NCBI RefSeq assembly: GCF_032854445.1
Contig: NC_088304.1
Span: 17,895,850 to 17,959,849 of the forward strand
Direction of reading: 5' to 3'
Source of the DNA: Liolophura sinensis
Lineage: Eukaryota; Mollusca; Polyplacophora; Chitonida; Chitonidae
Length of the DNA: 64,000 bases
Below are positions 24,750 through 37,109 of the stretch, piece by piece. The position numbers were made by a program, and so were the translations under genes. The notes under the pieces were generated by a model, which had not been told where the DNA came from, made no database searches, and saw nothing but the letters and a program-made list of their open reading frames with translations. Numbering within the stretch: the stretch's first letter is position 1; each line of letters starts with the position of its first letter.

Positions 24750-25335
24750 TGCATTATTCTGTACCCACTTGAAAATTATGATGGTATGGTCATTATTCTG
24801 TCCGTAGAATATAAAACGTTTGGGTTGTAGATCATTATCCTGTCGGCACAATATGAAACTTATGCTACGTTGATCATCATTCTGTCCACTTTTAAAACTA
24901 TATTAAGTTGATCAATGTTCTATTCTGTAAGGTGCAAAACTGATGGGTTTTTTTTGAAACACTGTCCTGTTGGCACACTCTTGACTCTTATATATTATGG
25001 ATTGTTCATCATGATTCTGTCCGTACAATACTGAGACCAAAGAGTTTTGATCACGATTCTGTCCGTACAATACTGAGACCAACGAGTTTTGATCACGATT
25101 CTGTCCGTACAATACTGAGACCAACGAGTTTTGATCACTATTCTGTCCGCACAATATGGAGACTGTGGTGTGTTGATCACTGTTTTGTCCATACAATATT
25201 GAGAGTGTGATCTGTTGATCGTTAATTTGTTAATATTTTGTACAATATTGAGACTGCATGTATGATGTGTTAATCATTATTCTGTCCGCACAGTATTGAA
25301 ACTTTGGTGTGTTGATCACTATTCTGTCCCGTATG
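24750..25335. repeat. About 42-bp diverged flank of the satellite
   Basis: Three near-identical 42-bp units at 25010-25140 (GATTCTGTCCGTACAATACT, then GAGACCAACG, then AGTTTTGATCAC) lie among older relatives. GTTGATCAYTATTCTGT links this array to the 38-bp satellite. Open minus-strand frames with 14-residue repeats come from the 42-bp period. Confidence 0.85.
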
Positions 25336-25725
25336 ACATACAGATATGCCCACTATAGTGATTGGCAAGTGGTCTTCAAAGAACGCTAGTAACGTAGCCG
25401 ATCGTTTAGTGCCACTAAAACCCCGAGAGCAGTGAGAATTCTCTGTCTAGGGCCGAATTTTAACTTGCAACTCGTGTGTCATAGCATCTTAGCCAGCCCG
25501 CCAGGGTCCACTCCCTTATATGCTTACACCAAATAACACTCAACATAAAGCCTTATCAAAGTATTCGAAAGCAATAAATAAAACTACTCAATGCCTTCAC
25601 TGACGGGGTGGTTTTATTGAAATTAAATTATTACTTTTATATTCCTGTCACTGACGTAGTATTTCAGTGTATGCCAATGCACGTTAAAGGCTTTAGAAAT
25701 ATAAATAAGTCTATTTTTTCATCAT

Positions 25726-25960
25726 TTATTTTATTTACTTGATCCGTGTTTGACGCCGCACCCAAGAATATGTCACCTGTACGACGGTGGCCAGCATTAT
25801 AATGAGAGGAAGCCGAGCAGAACTCGCAGGAAACCAACGACCAACCGCAGGTTGCTGCAGGTCTTCTCAGGTACGGCCGGAGAGGGTGCCACTATGAGCT
25901 GGACTTGAACTCACAACTAAGCCGTGCTGGCACGCTAATCACCTCGGTCACGGTGGCCCC
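25726..25960 (-). repeat. SINE, old near full-length copy, minus orientation
   Basis: TTACTTGATCCGTGTTTGAC, GTACGACGGTGGCCAGCATT and GAGCTGGACTTGAACTCACA are followed by CACGGTGGCCCC at the head end. Confidence 0.85.
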
Positions 25961-26672
25961 TATTCGTATTACTATTTGTACACGATAAAGACTATAACTG
26001 TTCATGTAATACAGTCAAATGACACCAAACCGACTAATGCTGCTTACATTGTATATATTGGAACATGTAAATCTGAAAACAGTTTTAACCATTCATAAAA
26101 TAGAAAAATAATACAACAGCATTCATAAATGTGTGATGACGTCACACAGCACAGTGTTATCTTTCTCCGATCTTCATGAGCATTCGTGTCATTTCCGCCC
26201 TCGAGTCCCACATAGACTATTGACGGTTAAGAACACGGATCTGCAATGTTGTCCTGTTACTTGTTTAAGAAGACAACTGCGCATGTTTTATATCTCCAGC
26301 CTTGACATCATATAAACCACGTCGTATCCATGTAGTTTTTCCTGAAATATTCATAAAAATTAACATTTCATATAATAAGCGACTCTTTTTTTCTGTAACA
26401 ACAAATATCAGACTTTTAAAGTTAGATCATTCTTTTTGTTTCAACACTTTCTTACGGTTTACGCAAGTGTACACAACACCCACTAAAGGTCGTTGGTTTA
26501 ATCAGGTCACTTTGGTCTCCCTCACCCACAAAGTTGATCGCCATTGTAATTGTGAAAAATTCAAATAAATTTGCATTCTGTTGCAATTCTCACTGTCTAA
26601 TGAATGTTTTTTCTACATGCCACTCACACGTTTAAGACCATGGCTAATGTAATGTTCACCTTAATTACTCAG

Positions 26673-26782
26673 TTATTCATTTACTTCATTGGTGTTTTTT
26701 GGGGGGAGGTGGGATGGTGGCGGGAGGAAACCGGGCAGAGCCCAGAGGAAACCAACGACCATCCGCAAGTTATTGATAGACT
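26673..26782 (-). repeat. SINE fragment, minus orientation
   Basis: CATTGGTGTTTT, then GATGGTGGCGGGAGGAAACC and AACGACCATCCGCAAGTTAT. The ATACGACGG block is replaced by a short G-rich stretch. Confidence 0.75.
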
Positions 26783-27130
26783 CTCTTTGCCATTCATCCT
26801 CTACAGATCTGCTGATATACATCAATATGCGACCCGGCTTGTATCTACTTGTATCGTTAAATCACAGCTATATATACAGGGTGATTAGTATGCATGACTT
26901 AACACACACTTGAGCAATCTTTCATTATTATTTCACTATTTTTAAAAGGGGTTTTACCTGTCATCTATCTTGGAATAAAACAACAAAAGAAGGGTAGGTC
27001 TGGTAATTTTTATTAAATTTGTATCTTCATTTGTTTGTCTGGTGAATAAATAGAATGAAATATTTCCCATCCTAATCTTACACTAATCGTAAGACCACTC
27101 TCTCCATGACAGGTCATACTAACCTGACCT

Positions 27131-27292
27131 GCGTATTCTGCGGATGGTCGCAGGTTTACCCCACCATAGGCTCTGCCCGGTTTCCTCCCACCATACTGCT
27201 GGCCGTCGTTGCCGTGGCATAAGTGAAATATTCTTGAGTACGGCGTAAAACATCAATGAAATAAATAAATAAAAAATAAATAAATAAATAAA
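27131..27292 (+). repeat. SINE, head-truncated, plus orientation
   Basis: GCGGATGGTCGCAGGTTTAC, CGGTTTCCTCCCACCATACT, GAAATATTCTTGAGTACGGC and a long AAATAAATA tail. Confidence 0.9.
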
Positions 27293-27419
27293 TACTAACC
27301 TGACCTGTACATAAGGAAACTACTATAAGACCAACATATTATAGAGTATAAGTAAAAGTATCATCGATTTCATGTAATTATTGCTCAATTATACAGCTCC
27401 TGTAATAACAGCTGTTCTA

Positions 27420-27620
27420 TATTTTCTGTATTCCCGTGTATTCGCTCTATTGTCTGTACATTGTTTGCCCCTTTTCGTTCCATATTTTCTGTATTCCCGT
27501 GTATTCGCTCTATTGTCTGTACATTGTTTGTCTCTTTTCCTTCCATGTTTTCTGTATTCCAATGTGTTAGCGCTATTGTCTGTACATTGTTTGTCCCTTT
27601 TCCTTCCATTTTTTCTGTAA
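27420..27620. repeat. 63-bp tandem repeat, just over 3 copies
   Basis: The unit starts TATTTTCTGTATTCCCGTGT, continues ATTCGCTCTATTGTCTGTAC and ends TTTTCSTTCCA. Spacing between the first two starts (27420 and 27483) is exactly 63. Open frames on both strands follow from the in-phase period. Confidence 0.9.
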
Positions 27621-27960
27621 TATACTCTGTATTTTTATTATCTTCTCTGTATTGTTTTGATATCTTCTGTATACTTTCCACTCGTTCCTTTTGTATTATT
27701 CTGAGCGTATGTTTTCTCTGTATTCGCAATGTTTTCTCGGTTGTCGTTTGATATTTTCTCTATAATTTCCCCGACTTTATGGTTTGTCTGTTTCCGTTCT
27801 ATATTTTCTGTATGACTTCTCTGTATTCACTCTATTTTCTGTCCATTTTTTTCCAGTTTTCATTCCATATTTTCTTTATTATTTCTCGAGATTCCCAATA
27901 TTTTCTGGTTTCGTGTTGTATTTTCTGTATGGTTTTTCTGTATTAGTTCTATTTTGCCTG
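27621..27960. repeat. Pyrimidine-rich TTTTCTGTATT region
   Basis: Degenerate continuation of the 63-bp array: TTTTCTSTATT recurs many times with irregular spacing. The plus strand is strongly C+T rich. Confidence 0.7.
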
Positions 27961-28080
27961 TGGCCTCATTATTATCCATATGGTTTTGAGCGAACGGAAT
28001 GGTACTTAAATGTAAGTGCTTATTCCTCTGTATGAGAGAGGCGTCCAGAAGATGCACCATGTACTACATATTCTATTTGA

Positions 28081-28368
<288 letters not shown>

Positions 28369-28389
28369 TTCTATTTGAACGATCCTCAG

Positions 28390-30460
28390 CTATCAGCATT
28401 TCGTTAAAAAGTTTATATTAACAGTACTGAGACATCTGATAAAGAAAACCATATAAGAACAAATTTTAATGGGGATTTAATCAAGTTCACTTAAGGGCAA
28501 ATTTCGAAATACACCCCAACCATATTTATGTACATTTCATGCGGGCTTTAACAACGGTGGCAGGTCGTTAACAACATAACGGTACTTTTATTCGTTCATA
28601 TTTACACAATCACACGGTTGAGTATTACCAACACAAATTCGCTGGGAGATCCCCTATATATTTCTGAATCGTAAGCACAGTAAATTGCAACTATAACAAA
28701 ACTGCATTTATAAATCTAATTCCGCTTAAGCCATGGTCGTTGAGGTGAGGTGCTGGCGATGTATGTAGTTACTTTTTACTATTGTATACACATGAACAGC
28801 TGGAATAAAACACTGACAGAGGCAAACTGACAAAAAACCGGATTTAATCGGTAATACATTAATTGCTTCACATACAGAGAATTAAAAAACTTGTGAGGAT
28901 ATGACATCAAAGGCTAGTTAACAAACATTTGCTATGAAGTATATAGTGAAAACACAGCCGTCTGAATATATGACTAATACATTAGCAACCAAGCTGATGA
29001 GTGAAAGAAAAAAACACAACAAAGAATACATAAAAGAAGGTACAGAAATCACGTGGCTTTTAGCTATGCAACTCGGTGATCTCGTACAAAACGACAAAAC
29101 GCGTGACCTCTCGCCATGCCGTGTGATGTTACTGACTGAAGTTTTTGGCCAAATCCAGAGGATCATGAAATGTGTATTTTCACCTGTATAGCGCCGGTCA
29201 CCGTGCAAAAGTTTTTTCTTCCATTAAGACCAACGCAACAAATTCATTTTAACAGTATAACTGTAAATATTACTGTAGCTACAAGACTTTCTGTAAAGCT
29301 CCTAAAATACGAGATGAGTATTAATATCTATGACTTCAATAAGTTTTTCTTCCTTTCAACAATAAGACAGGCTTGAACGCAGTACCGTTTTGTGAGTGAA
29401 CTATGATTATTATTACGCATGACTTCAATAAGTTTATGTTTTCTTGTCTGAGCTCAGCCGCCTTGTATTGTGACGTATACAACACACTTCTCGATCTCAA
29501 TTTTGCATCATATCTATCCATATATCGAGTAGGGCCTTAAACTTTTGTAAACGTTGATTTAAATGCTTATGCAGTTTGTAATTAAACTATATACATTTGA
29601 CAACTTGTGCTTGACTATTTTAAATGTAATCTAAATAAAACAGGTGTTGGAAATCATTGATAAAAACATACTGAAAATAAGTAATTGCCCACTAAACCTC
29701 AAAACGTCTTTTTTCCTGTATGAATCCAGCAAAGTTTCCCTGGCGTTAATGAATTCTGACGTATATTCCTGTTGAACGCGAGTGGCACTTGTCTCTTCTA
29801 ATGGCATGCACTTTTATTTAAATTAAACATCCCAATCAGCCAATAGTAGTTTAGCCTTACTTCACGTCCACACCTAAGTAGTCATTCAGGCCACTACATT
29901 TGTATCATCATGAACACCTATTCTTCCTCGTTCACCTGTTCAATTTATTTCTTTTAATTCTCCTTGAATTCTAGTCAGGAAGACTTGTTCTCACTTCCGT
30001 GTAAGTGGACCCCTAGCTTGGCTTGTCGGTCATCAGATTCACCAGCACAAGTAATAGGAAGTAATTTATAGTGAAGAAATTGATCATAAATTAACTACAT
30101 ATAAACCGCGGAATTTTTCTCAGATATTTTTTGTTGACATGAAGAAGAGGGTATTGGTGCAATTTGGAGACGTGGGGGTAGGGGAAGGGGAGGTAGTTAA
30201 GGGCTGTACATTTGTTAGACTACAACAGGATAGCAGAACTTATTATTATACTATTACGGATTAACCAGGTAAAAAAATATAGCAATTCTTCCGTTAAAAA
30301 TTTGAAGGTAGTTCACAGGTTCCGATTACGTGAAAAAATCAAAAGTATTCTGCAATCCCAATCCAAAACTTTCCTCACGAAAGTCCGCAAAATGGGGAAT
30401 AACAATCAAATGCAGGACACAGTATTTCGCCTGGCTATTTCTCGTCATTCTGTATATCCC
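28390..30460. other. Intergenic region upstream of the IL-17 gene
   Basis: No gene supported. Open frames on both strands at 28918-29208 show no family motif. A G-rich run (GGGGGTAGGGGAAGGGGAGG) lies at about 30174-30193, roughly 280 bases before the TATA box. Confidence 0.4.
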
Positions 30461-30470
30461 GGGAGAAGAG

Positions 30471-30478
30471 TATAAATA
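30471..30478 (+). promoter_or_regulatory. TATA box of the IL-17 gene
   Basis: TATAAATA sits 112 bases before the ATG at 30590, which predicts transcription start near 30500-30508 and a 5' UTR of about 85 bases. No clear NF-kB consensus was seen in the 300 bases above it. Confidence 0.6.
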
Positions 30479-30589
30479 CGAGATAAAATCGGCAAGATTT
30501 CAATTATCATATCTGAAATCAAAGAGGAAAGAGGACAGAGTAGAGTAGCAGGGCAAGTCAAACAACAGCTAGAATACATACCAACAAAA

Positions 30590-32627
30590 ATGGTTTTCAC
30601 ATCAGTCAAGGTAAGCTTGCAGTTAACTCTGATCTGCGCCGCTGTGATTTTCCAAAGGTATTGACTAGGTTAACAGAGATGGTATAGTTTTGAACTCAGA
30701 TTACAAGATCTTAGTTGAAAGACTTATACATTACAGCCATTATTACACGGTTAAAATGGCTGTTAATATTACCAGCAAATATTGCTGACATTTTCATAAA
30801 ATGCACATTTCGGTGTATTTTTAAAGCTGTTAAAGAATATGTATGAAATTGTAAATTTGAACAACAGTTTTTATTAATACAGACAGTCAGTGTCTGTTTC
30901 ACCTACAGCCTTTACCGTTGTATCTGTTCTACACTAGAATTGCGTGTTATATTTTACACTGAATATTACTGTGACGTTGCAGACTAATTCTGAACTTGAA
31001 GTCGTTAAATAAGAGCAATTTAAAGTGACGTGGTCGCCCAAAAATTGAATTTTTAAACAAATTGAAATTAACGAAAAGCTAATGACTTTTACTTCTTGCA
31101 AAAAATGCCAGATACTAATGTCATTCTGTAATGACGCAAACTGCCTAATATTTGTGCGACAATGTCACTTTAATGGAAACGGCCTTAAGAGTGTATATAT
31201 ACCTGTGTATTTTATAAATATATGATTTTACAATTTCATTGAAAGAAAGGTGGGTTTATCACTGTAGAACTGCCATAAAAAAAAGTAATCTTTGTTAACG
31301 AGCCACCAACATGAAACGGATTTAAAGCTACCATTTCAGTTTAAAATAGGATGAGAAATTTAACAGTTATACAAAAGTCTACAAATTTGAGTTATTAATT
31401 TCTGGTCATATAATTTTATTTTCCAGACCTTGCTCGCACATAGTGTTGTGATCCTGGTTTGTCTAAGGTTTGGCTCAGTGAGATCAGCTTGGATCGCCAA
31501 ACAAACCTGCCAGGAACCCAGTAACCTTGAACAGTTAAAGATCGACCTACATTACAAGATGGGAAAACATGAGTCTCACTATCTCGTTCCAACGAACGGC
31601 GGCAGAATGCCCACACTAGACTTCATGGAAAAAAATTACCCACAGTTCGTCAATATATCCATACAGGACTATTGGCCCAACCAGGAATGTCCTTTGCATA
31701 ACAAGAGTTTGATTCACGCGTCCCAGAGGAACTCCACTTGTCCCTGGAGCTTTGTTGTGAACTCCGATCCTAACAGGTAATGAATATTTAATGTCAACAT
31801 TTCCTTACAGAATAACATAATTTATTAAGATTTTTATTGTTGTGTAACCCCATTCTGAAGAATTACTCACGTTTTCGTTGGCAAATAATATATTATGCAT
31901 GGGTATAGAAAACCGGACTGTCCTGAGTAAAGCATCGTCATTTGGAATGTTATGCCGTAGAACTTTTCCACGTTTGATGTACGTCATAGTGAGGGCAAGA
32001 GTTTACGCAAACTTCATGTAGGGCTACATGGTCCACCGCTTAATGCATCTGTTGCAAGAAAACAATGCGAACGGAGGAATCTGTAGTAATTATAACATAA
32101 AGTTTATGTCAATTATTTTAATTATTATTACCATTAGTTTCCATTAATTGTGGAAGTGTCTCTGGGCCTAGTCTGTATAGAATTTTGTAGAGCCTTTGTG
32201 TCATGTCAGTTAATACGTTAACAGTTATGTCACAAAGGATAACGACACAGACCTTGGTTTGGGGTATGCGTTATTATACTGACGGAAGCGATTCTCGATT
32301 TCAACGTATATCTTTACATTATTCAACAAAACATGTCAAGTAAGCCTGTTTTATAATCGTCTTTATGACAGATACCCAAAGGAAATTATGGAAGCAAAGT
32401 GCATTTGTGGGAGGTGCCTGGATTTTCTTGATGGTAAACAAACCACGAACAAGTGCCAACCTGTGTACTACACGGCGCGAGTTCTTCGGCGGACCAAATG
32501 CAACACACGCCTCATTTATGAGTACGAGACAGTGCTTGAACCAATCCGAGCTGGATGTATGTGTACGAGTGTCCCACTGAACGAATCAGGTTCTGGTGTA
32601 ACAGAAGGTCCTTCGCCGTCACAGTAA
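30590..32627 (+). CDS. Interleukin-17-type cytokine (complete, three exons)
   Basis: Coding exons are 30590-30610, 31427-31776 and 32372-32627. Introns have GT-AG borders (AAG|gtaagc, tttccag|ACC, AACAG|gtaatg, atgacag|ATA), and the product is 208 residues. The ATG context (AAAAATGG) is good. Residues 8-28 form a hydrophobic signal peptide split by intron 1. The mature part has the IL-17 hallmarks: STCPWSF (C112-W114), then RYPKEIMEAKCICGRC (124-139), CQPVYY (152-157), and a C-terminal KCN and CMC (C167, C186, C188), which build the cystine-knot fold. Four N-glycosylation sites are visible (N83, N99, N109, N194). In molluscs such ligands are secreted, act through IL-17 receptors with SEFIR domains and respond to infection. 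No neighbouring copy is seen, although the family is usually expanded in bivalves. Intron 2 falls exactly at the conserved R-Y-P junction. The paralogue number cannot be assigned. Confidence 0.93.
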
Positions 32628-33202
32628 GCCACAGTTCACCCTATAACCTCAACCTTGACGACCGAAGGCAACCAGACAACGGGCCAGGCGTTTTCCAGGC
32701 TGAGGAAGAGCCGAGAAACAACTAAAGAATCTGAATTGCAACAATGGGATTGTTTGACCAAGGGAAAGCTTTTAGAGAAAAGAACGCTAGGAATGAATAA
32801 CAAGGTCATTTTCGATGTGATGGATGTATAATGCCTGTATGGTGAGCCATGATGCTATATGGCATCACTTGTCCTGTTTTTTTTTTATGTTGGAAAGACT
32901 TCTTATCACCAGAAGAATACAAGTCATTTTGTAGGCTACCTCTTGTCATCCATAAACGTTTTCATTGTTTCATTGTGAAACCACGTGACTTCTTTAAATC
33001 AACGCACAATTAACATCATTTTTTCAATGACTTTATTACACGTTCTGTTATGGCGTGGCTAAAGATCGCGTATACATTAGCCTTTATATATTCACATGGA
33101 AACAAAATTACCCTCACTGTACATGGTTGGCTAGCACAGGGAGAAAGCAAATCCTAGGTTAATTCTGCTGTTTTATTAGGTTATCGTGAAAGAAACAGTA
33201 AA

Positions 33203-33223
33203 AATAAAGTAAACAACAATAAA
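33203..33223 (+). terminator. Poly(A) signals of the IL-17 gene
   Basis: Two AATAAA hexamers (33203-33208 and 33218-33223) lie about 580 bases after the stop codon. A further AATAAA at 33980-33985 could serve a longer transcript. Confidence 0.55.
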
Positions 33224-33882
33224 AGGAATCCTTAACAATTGTCTGGAAATACTTTTGGCTATTTATTATTTTAGATTTTTTCCATTGATGTAAATGTTTG
33301 GATTATAATGTGGGCTTTATGGGCCACGTTACGAGGTGGGCAGTACGGACCATATTGATAATCTATATCAACACTGACTTCAGTTGACGGCTGATACAAG
33401 AATATCTGTTTCGACGCATAGATTCACACAACTTTTCTTCGTGTTTGAATATAATTCTTTTGGACTTCACTTTAATGTGCGCTTGAGGGCGACCAAACGA
33501 ATCTGGTATTAAATTCCTCTTTTAGGTACAGAGAAGAGTCGGTGTCACGCCATTAACGACATGCATTGTCAATATGACCCATAAAGCCTACCATAACATC
33601 TGACTCCTTTTATTCACTAAGAAAAATTAACGAAAGTATTTTTAGTTTTCTTTCTGCTGATGCTCACTTCGTCTTCATCTTTTCCGCCTTTCGGCGTAAT
33701 TAAAATAAGGTAATGCGTAAACGGACACGGTAATGACGATTTATCTTACCAGCTTTACATCACAAACTCTTCTCTAATTTCACCTACAGTACAAATAGCC
33801 CAGTGTATTACGAAGACTTCTCAACCTCACAGATGGCCCTCCAGTGACGATTGTGTTCTTTTTTAAGATTATTTACCTAATA

Positions 33883-33902
33883 ATTTATTTATTTATTTAT
33901 TT
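33883..33902 (+). promoter_or_regulatory. AU-rich run: possible cytokine mRNA instability element or old SINE tail
   Basis: Four to five overlapping ATTTA pentamers lie about 1.26 kb past the IL-17 stop and 80 bases before an AATAAA. If transcripts extend that far, this would be a classic AU-rich element. The same string also looks like the inverted tail of a SINE whose body is gone. Confidence 0.3.
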
Positions 33903-34039
33903 GTTTACGGTATTAATAAATTTCCGTAGGTCTTGCCAAAAACATTCAAGCTTATGAACTTGTGAACATGTGCAATTTGAATAAAATATCGTTGTACATT
34001 TACAAACAGCTGTTTATTCAAAGTATATTTGTCTCTGTT

Positions 34040-34250
34040 AGGAGGTTATGTTTTTGCCAGTGTCTATCTGTCTGTCGTCTGTCTGTATATCTGTCTGCCT
34101 ATTTTTTCTACAACTTTACGGAAATAGCTATTTGTCTACAACTTTACGGAAATAACTTTTGAGACATTTCTGTGAAATTTGAGCCACACTTATGCCTTCA
34201 GCAAAGTGTCAATGCATTGGATTTTGTCTCCATTTCGAACAGGATCCAGG
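34040..34250 (+). repeat. Probable old interspersed repeat with CTGTCTGTC core
   Basis: GGAGGTTATGTTTTTGCCAG followed by TCTATCTGTCTGTC and twice CTACAACTTTACGGAAATA. A similar TTTTGTCCATCTGTCTGTTA motif lies at about 59856-59875. Element type unknown. Confidence 0.4.
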
Positions 34251-34380
34251 AAAATTGTTGATGATTTTGCATCATTGTCAAGTGTCCCCCAGCAAATTCA
34301 CGGGAAAGTTTAAGCACAATTTTTTGTGAATTGTAAGCGCACCGCTTACCTTTGGCACATGTACCAGTCTAATTCATTTT

Positions 34381-34655
34381 GGTGGGGCCTCTGTGGCTCA
34401 TTTGGTTAGCGTGCTAGCGCAGGGCAAAGACCCAGGAGTCTTTCACTAAAGCGGTCGCTGTGAGTTCAAGTCCAGTTCATGCTGGCTTCCTCTCCGAAAA
34501 TAAGTGGGAAGGTCTGCCAGTAGCCTGCGGATGGTCGTGGGTTTTCCCCCGGCTCTGCCCGGTTTCCTCCCACCATAATGCTGGCGGCCGTCGTATAAGT
34601 GAAATATTCTTGAGTACGGCGTAAACACCAATCAAATAAATAAATAAATCAAATA
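34381..34655 (+). repeat. Full-length SINE with target duplication, plus orientation
   Basis: The tRNA-like head (GGGGCCTCTGTGGCTCATTT, GGTTAGCGTGCTAGCGCAGG, box B region GTGAGTTCAAGTCC) is followed by the body and a 3' end CTTGAGTACGGCGTAAACAC plus AAATAAATA tail. The target duplication AATTCATTTT is intact on both sides (34371-34380, 34656-34665). It is the best reference copy in the window. Confidence 0.97.
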
Positions 34656-35264
34656 AATTCATTTTTCAACTGTTTTTGATCTAAATCCCGATCAAAGAAT
34701 TATTCAGCAATTCAAATACTTTTCAACAATTCATCGTCATTGCCAGATGACGTAAAGAAGTTATGCATGGGCTTTTGGACTTGATATTTGTAGACTCTAA
34801 CCCACCCCATTTTGGTGCTGATACAGATCTGGATACCCATCCGAGAATATGTTTCACGACTTTTCACTATTTTGACAGGTGTACCAGCAACTATACCAAA
34901 AAAGTTACACACGAATTTTCATGAAAATTTGCGCAAAAATCCATTTTACCATGGTCCCGCCCCACCCCCGACATAATTGTCATTGTAAGAAATTCTCTAA
35001 TAAATCTCCAAACATAAGATCCCAGGGGAAGAACTGACATTAGAATTTTAGGTACTCTAATAACCTATAGGGTTCCTGGGTGCTATAATAAATATAAGAC
35101 AGCATAATGATCTATAGAAATAACAGACTCACAGAAAACAGAGATTAGGAATACAGTTATAGATGAGCATTTTATTACAATAAACTTCACAAAAAGTTCA
35201 CGCGAGTGGAATAAGCGATTCCGAAAAGTTAAAGTATCCCTTGGGTGCTTTTATCATCATTCAG

Positions 35265-35616
35265 GTACCAGACAGGCAGAGTAGGCATCTGTAATCTTCC
35301 AGTTCCTAGTATAGTGAAAAGGAAGCAATGCATAATAAACTATCACCATAATTGGTGGTATGTTCAATTCAGATTAAATAATATGCATCTCCATGTATTA
35401 CCTATTTCCAAGGTCATAAACAGGCCTATGTATTTATATGAGTTTGAGACATTTACTACTAGGGGAGAAACAGAATACACCGAAAATGGTGGAATGTTCA
35501 GTCCATGTTACCTAAATAACACATCTCTTCAGTTTCATCTCGTCCTCAACTGTCGCGATCTGAACGAACTTTACGAACATTTTAACAAGTCGACAACAGC
35601 CAGATGCTCTCCCTAA
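35265..35616 (+). CDS. Hypothetical terminal exon, unknown product
   Basis: A good acceptor (TTTTATCATCATTCAG|G) opens a frame of about 116 codons that ends in TAA at 35614-35616. The peptide is non-repetitive with five cysteines and N-glycosylation sites (for example NNTS and NKST), which would suit a secreted or extracellular domain. It includes WWYVQFRLNNMHLHVL, GGMFSPCYLNNTSLQFHLVL and NELYEHFNKS. No family is recognised and no upstream exon was found. The frame stops 8 bases before the left edge of the segmental duplication. It may be the last exon of a plus-strand gene, or a chance frame. The codon usage looks coding, but nothing proves it. Confidence 0.35.
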
Positions 35617-36242
35617 CGTAAGTCTATAAACAGCTACGTTCGTAGGAAACCCCCAAGAGACAGTAAATTACCCATGAAGGATCTCAAAATTGGCATGGTG
35701 AGTAGTAGGTTACTAACTTCCACTCCATATAGACTCGTTGTATAAATATTAAGTTATTAAGCCGGTGTAATCGCTATCTATTTATACTAATTGGTCACGA
35801 GCCATGACCTCACATTGAACCATCAAAATCCTTCACACTATGAGGAATTCCCGCAAGGCGTCATTCCCTATAGCAACACTTCCGCTGCACGTGAGCATCT
35901 AGATCTAGACAAGATGGCAGTCAACATTTCAGTCCGTGTTCTCCATGTAGGAAAAAAGGAAACCAGATAGATGAAGCCTTCAGATAGGTATTTCATGTCG
36001 AGTTTAAATCAGCTTGAAACGTTTGTTACTCGATCACAAGCATATAAATTTATTATACACACCAGTCGTAATGCCATAAATATTGATGTGTGTTTGACAT
36101 AATACAACAACAACATGAATATAAATCGAACTAGAACTTCGTTGATATGTCAGACCAAAAACTTCAATAATTAGAGAGCAGCGAGAAATAACGCAGATAG
36201 TCCTGTCTGAATTCTGATCCATGAATCTTGTTAACGATTCCT

Positions 36243-36432
36243 AAAACATGTTAACGATTTATGTTGTATCTATGAGATATACAACATGTTAACGATTCAT
36301 GTCGTATCTATGAGATATACAACATGTCAACGGTTGTATCTTTGCGATATACAACATGTTAACGATTCATGTTGTATCTACGAGATACACAACATGTTAA
36401 CTATTCATGTTGTATCTATGAAATGTACAACA
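36243..36432. repeat. About 39-bp tandem repeat of small palindromes (left copy)
   Basis: Each unit contains GTTGTATCTATGAGATATAC followed by AACATGTTAACGATT. The first part is a hairpin (GTTGTATCT against AGATATACAAC) and GTTAAC is itself palindromic. About 5 units. Confidence 0.85.
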
Positions 36433-37109
36433 GGAATGCAGTCCTCTATGGAACACAATGGTGAATTCATAACCAGCTGTTTTATTATTAGTGGTCCAGC
36501 TAAATTGTGTCGGATATCTGCGTGCTTTTTGAACACATGCGCTAATTGTGGCATTTACATGAGAAAGGTAGTGGTTTGCATGGATGTCTTATGCAAGATT
36601 GGGGTGGAGCAGTGAGATAGGGGTTTATAAGATCCAGGCCCAATAGCACTGTGCATTATTTAACCATGGATTCCGACGAGGACGAGATATTCCTCACGCT
36701 GTAATGCTCATTTTGGTATCTCTGTTCACTAAGTTCTCCTTGGTCCTGTACTTTCCAGAATACTTTCCTTCAAACGAAACTACTGTTTGACAATAGATAG
36801 ACGTCACAACTGTCGTTTAAGCTTGGTAATTGGACTATGTTCTGCTAGAAGTTAACATGGACTATGAGTGGGTCTTGTGTCCAGAATGGTGTCTGAGACA
36901 TGTTTTTTATCAGGCAAAGTACAAAACGCAGTATTTGACAATGTTGCATGGGACCTTACAGTCACACGAAAACGGGATCCTGACACAATACTAACAGCAC
37001 TGCATTCACACGGACAGCGACAACTTCACAACAAATAAATAAATAACAAGCAATTGTAAATCAAAGACATAAAACACCACATCACAGAGTAAAACCAGAG
37101 AAGCGATAA

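Noticed and set aside
24912-25196. Minus-strand ORFs with 14-residue repeats
   Set aside because: They result from a 42-bp tandem repeat in phase with codons.
27385-27751. Overlapping ORFs on both strands
   Set aside because: They result from the 63-bp tandem repeat.
31416-31616. Minus-strand ORF opposite IL-17 exon 2
   Set aside because: Antisense shadow of a real exon.
34381-34460. tRNA gene
   Set aside because: The tRNA-like part is the head of a SINE with target duplications and a 3' tail; the cloverleaf is not intact.
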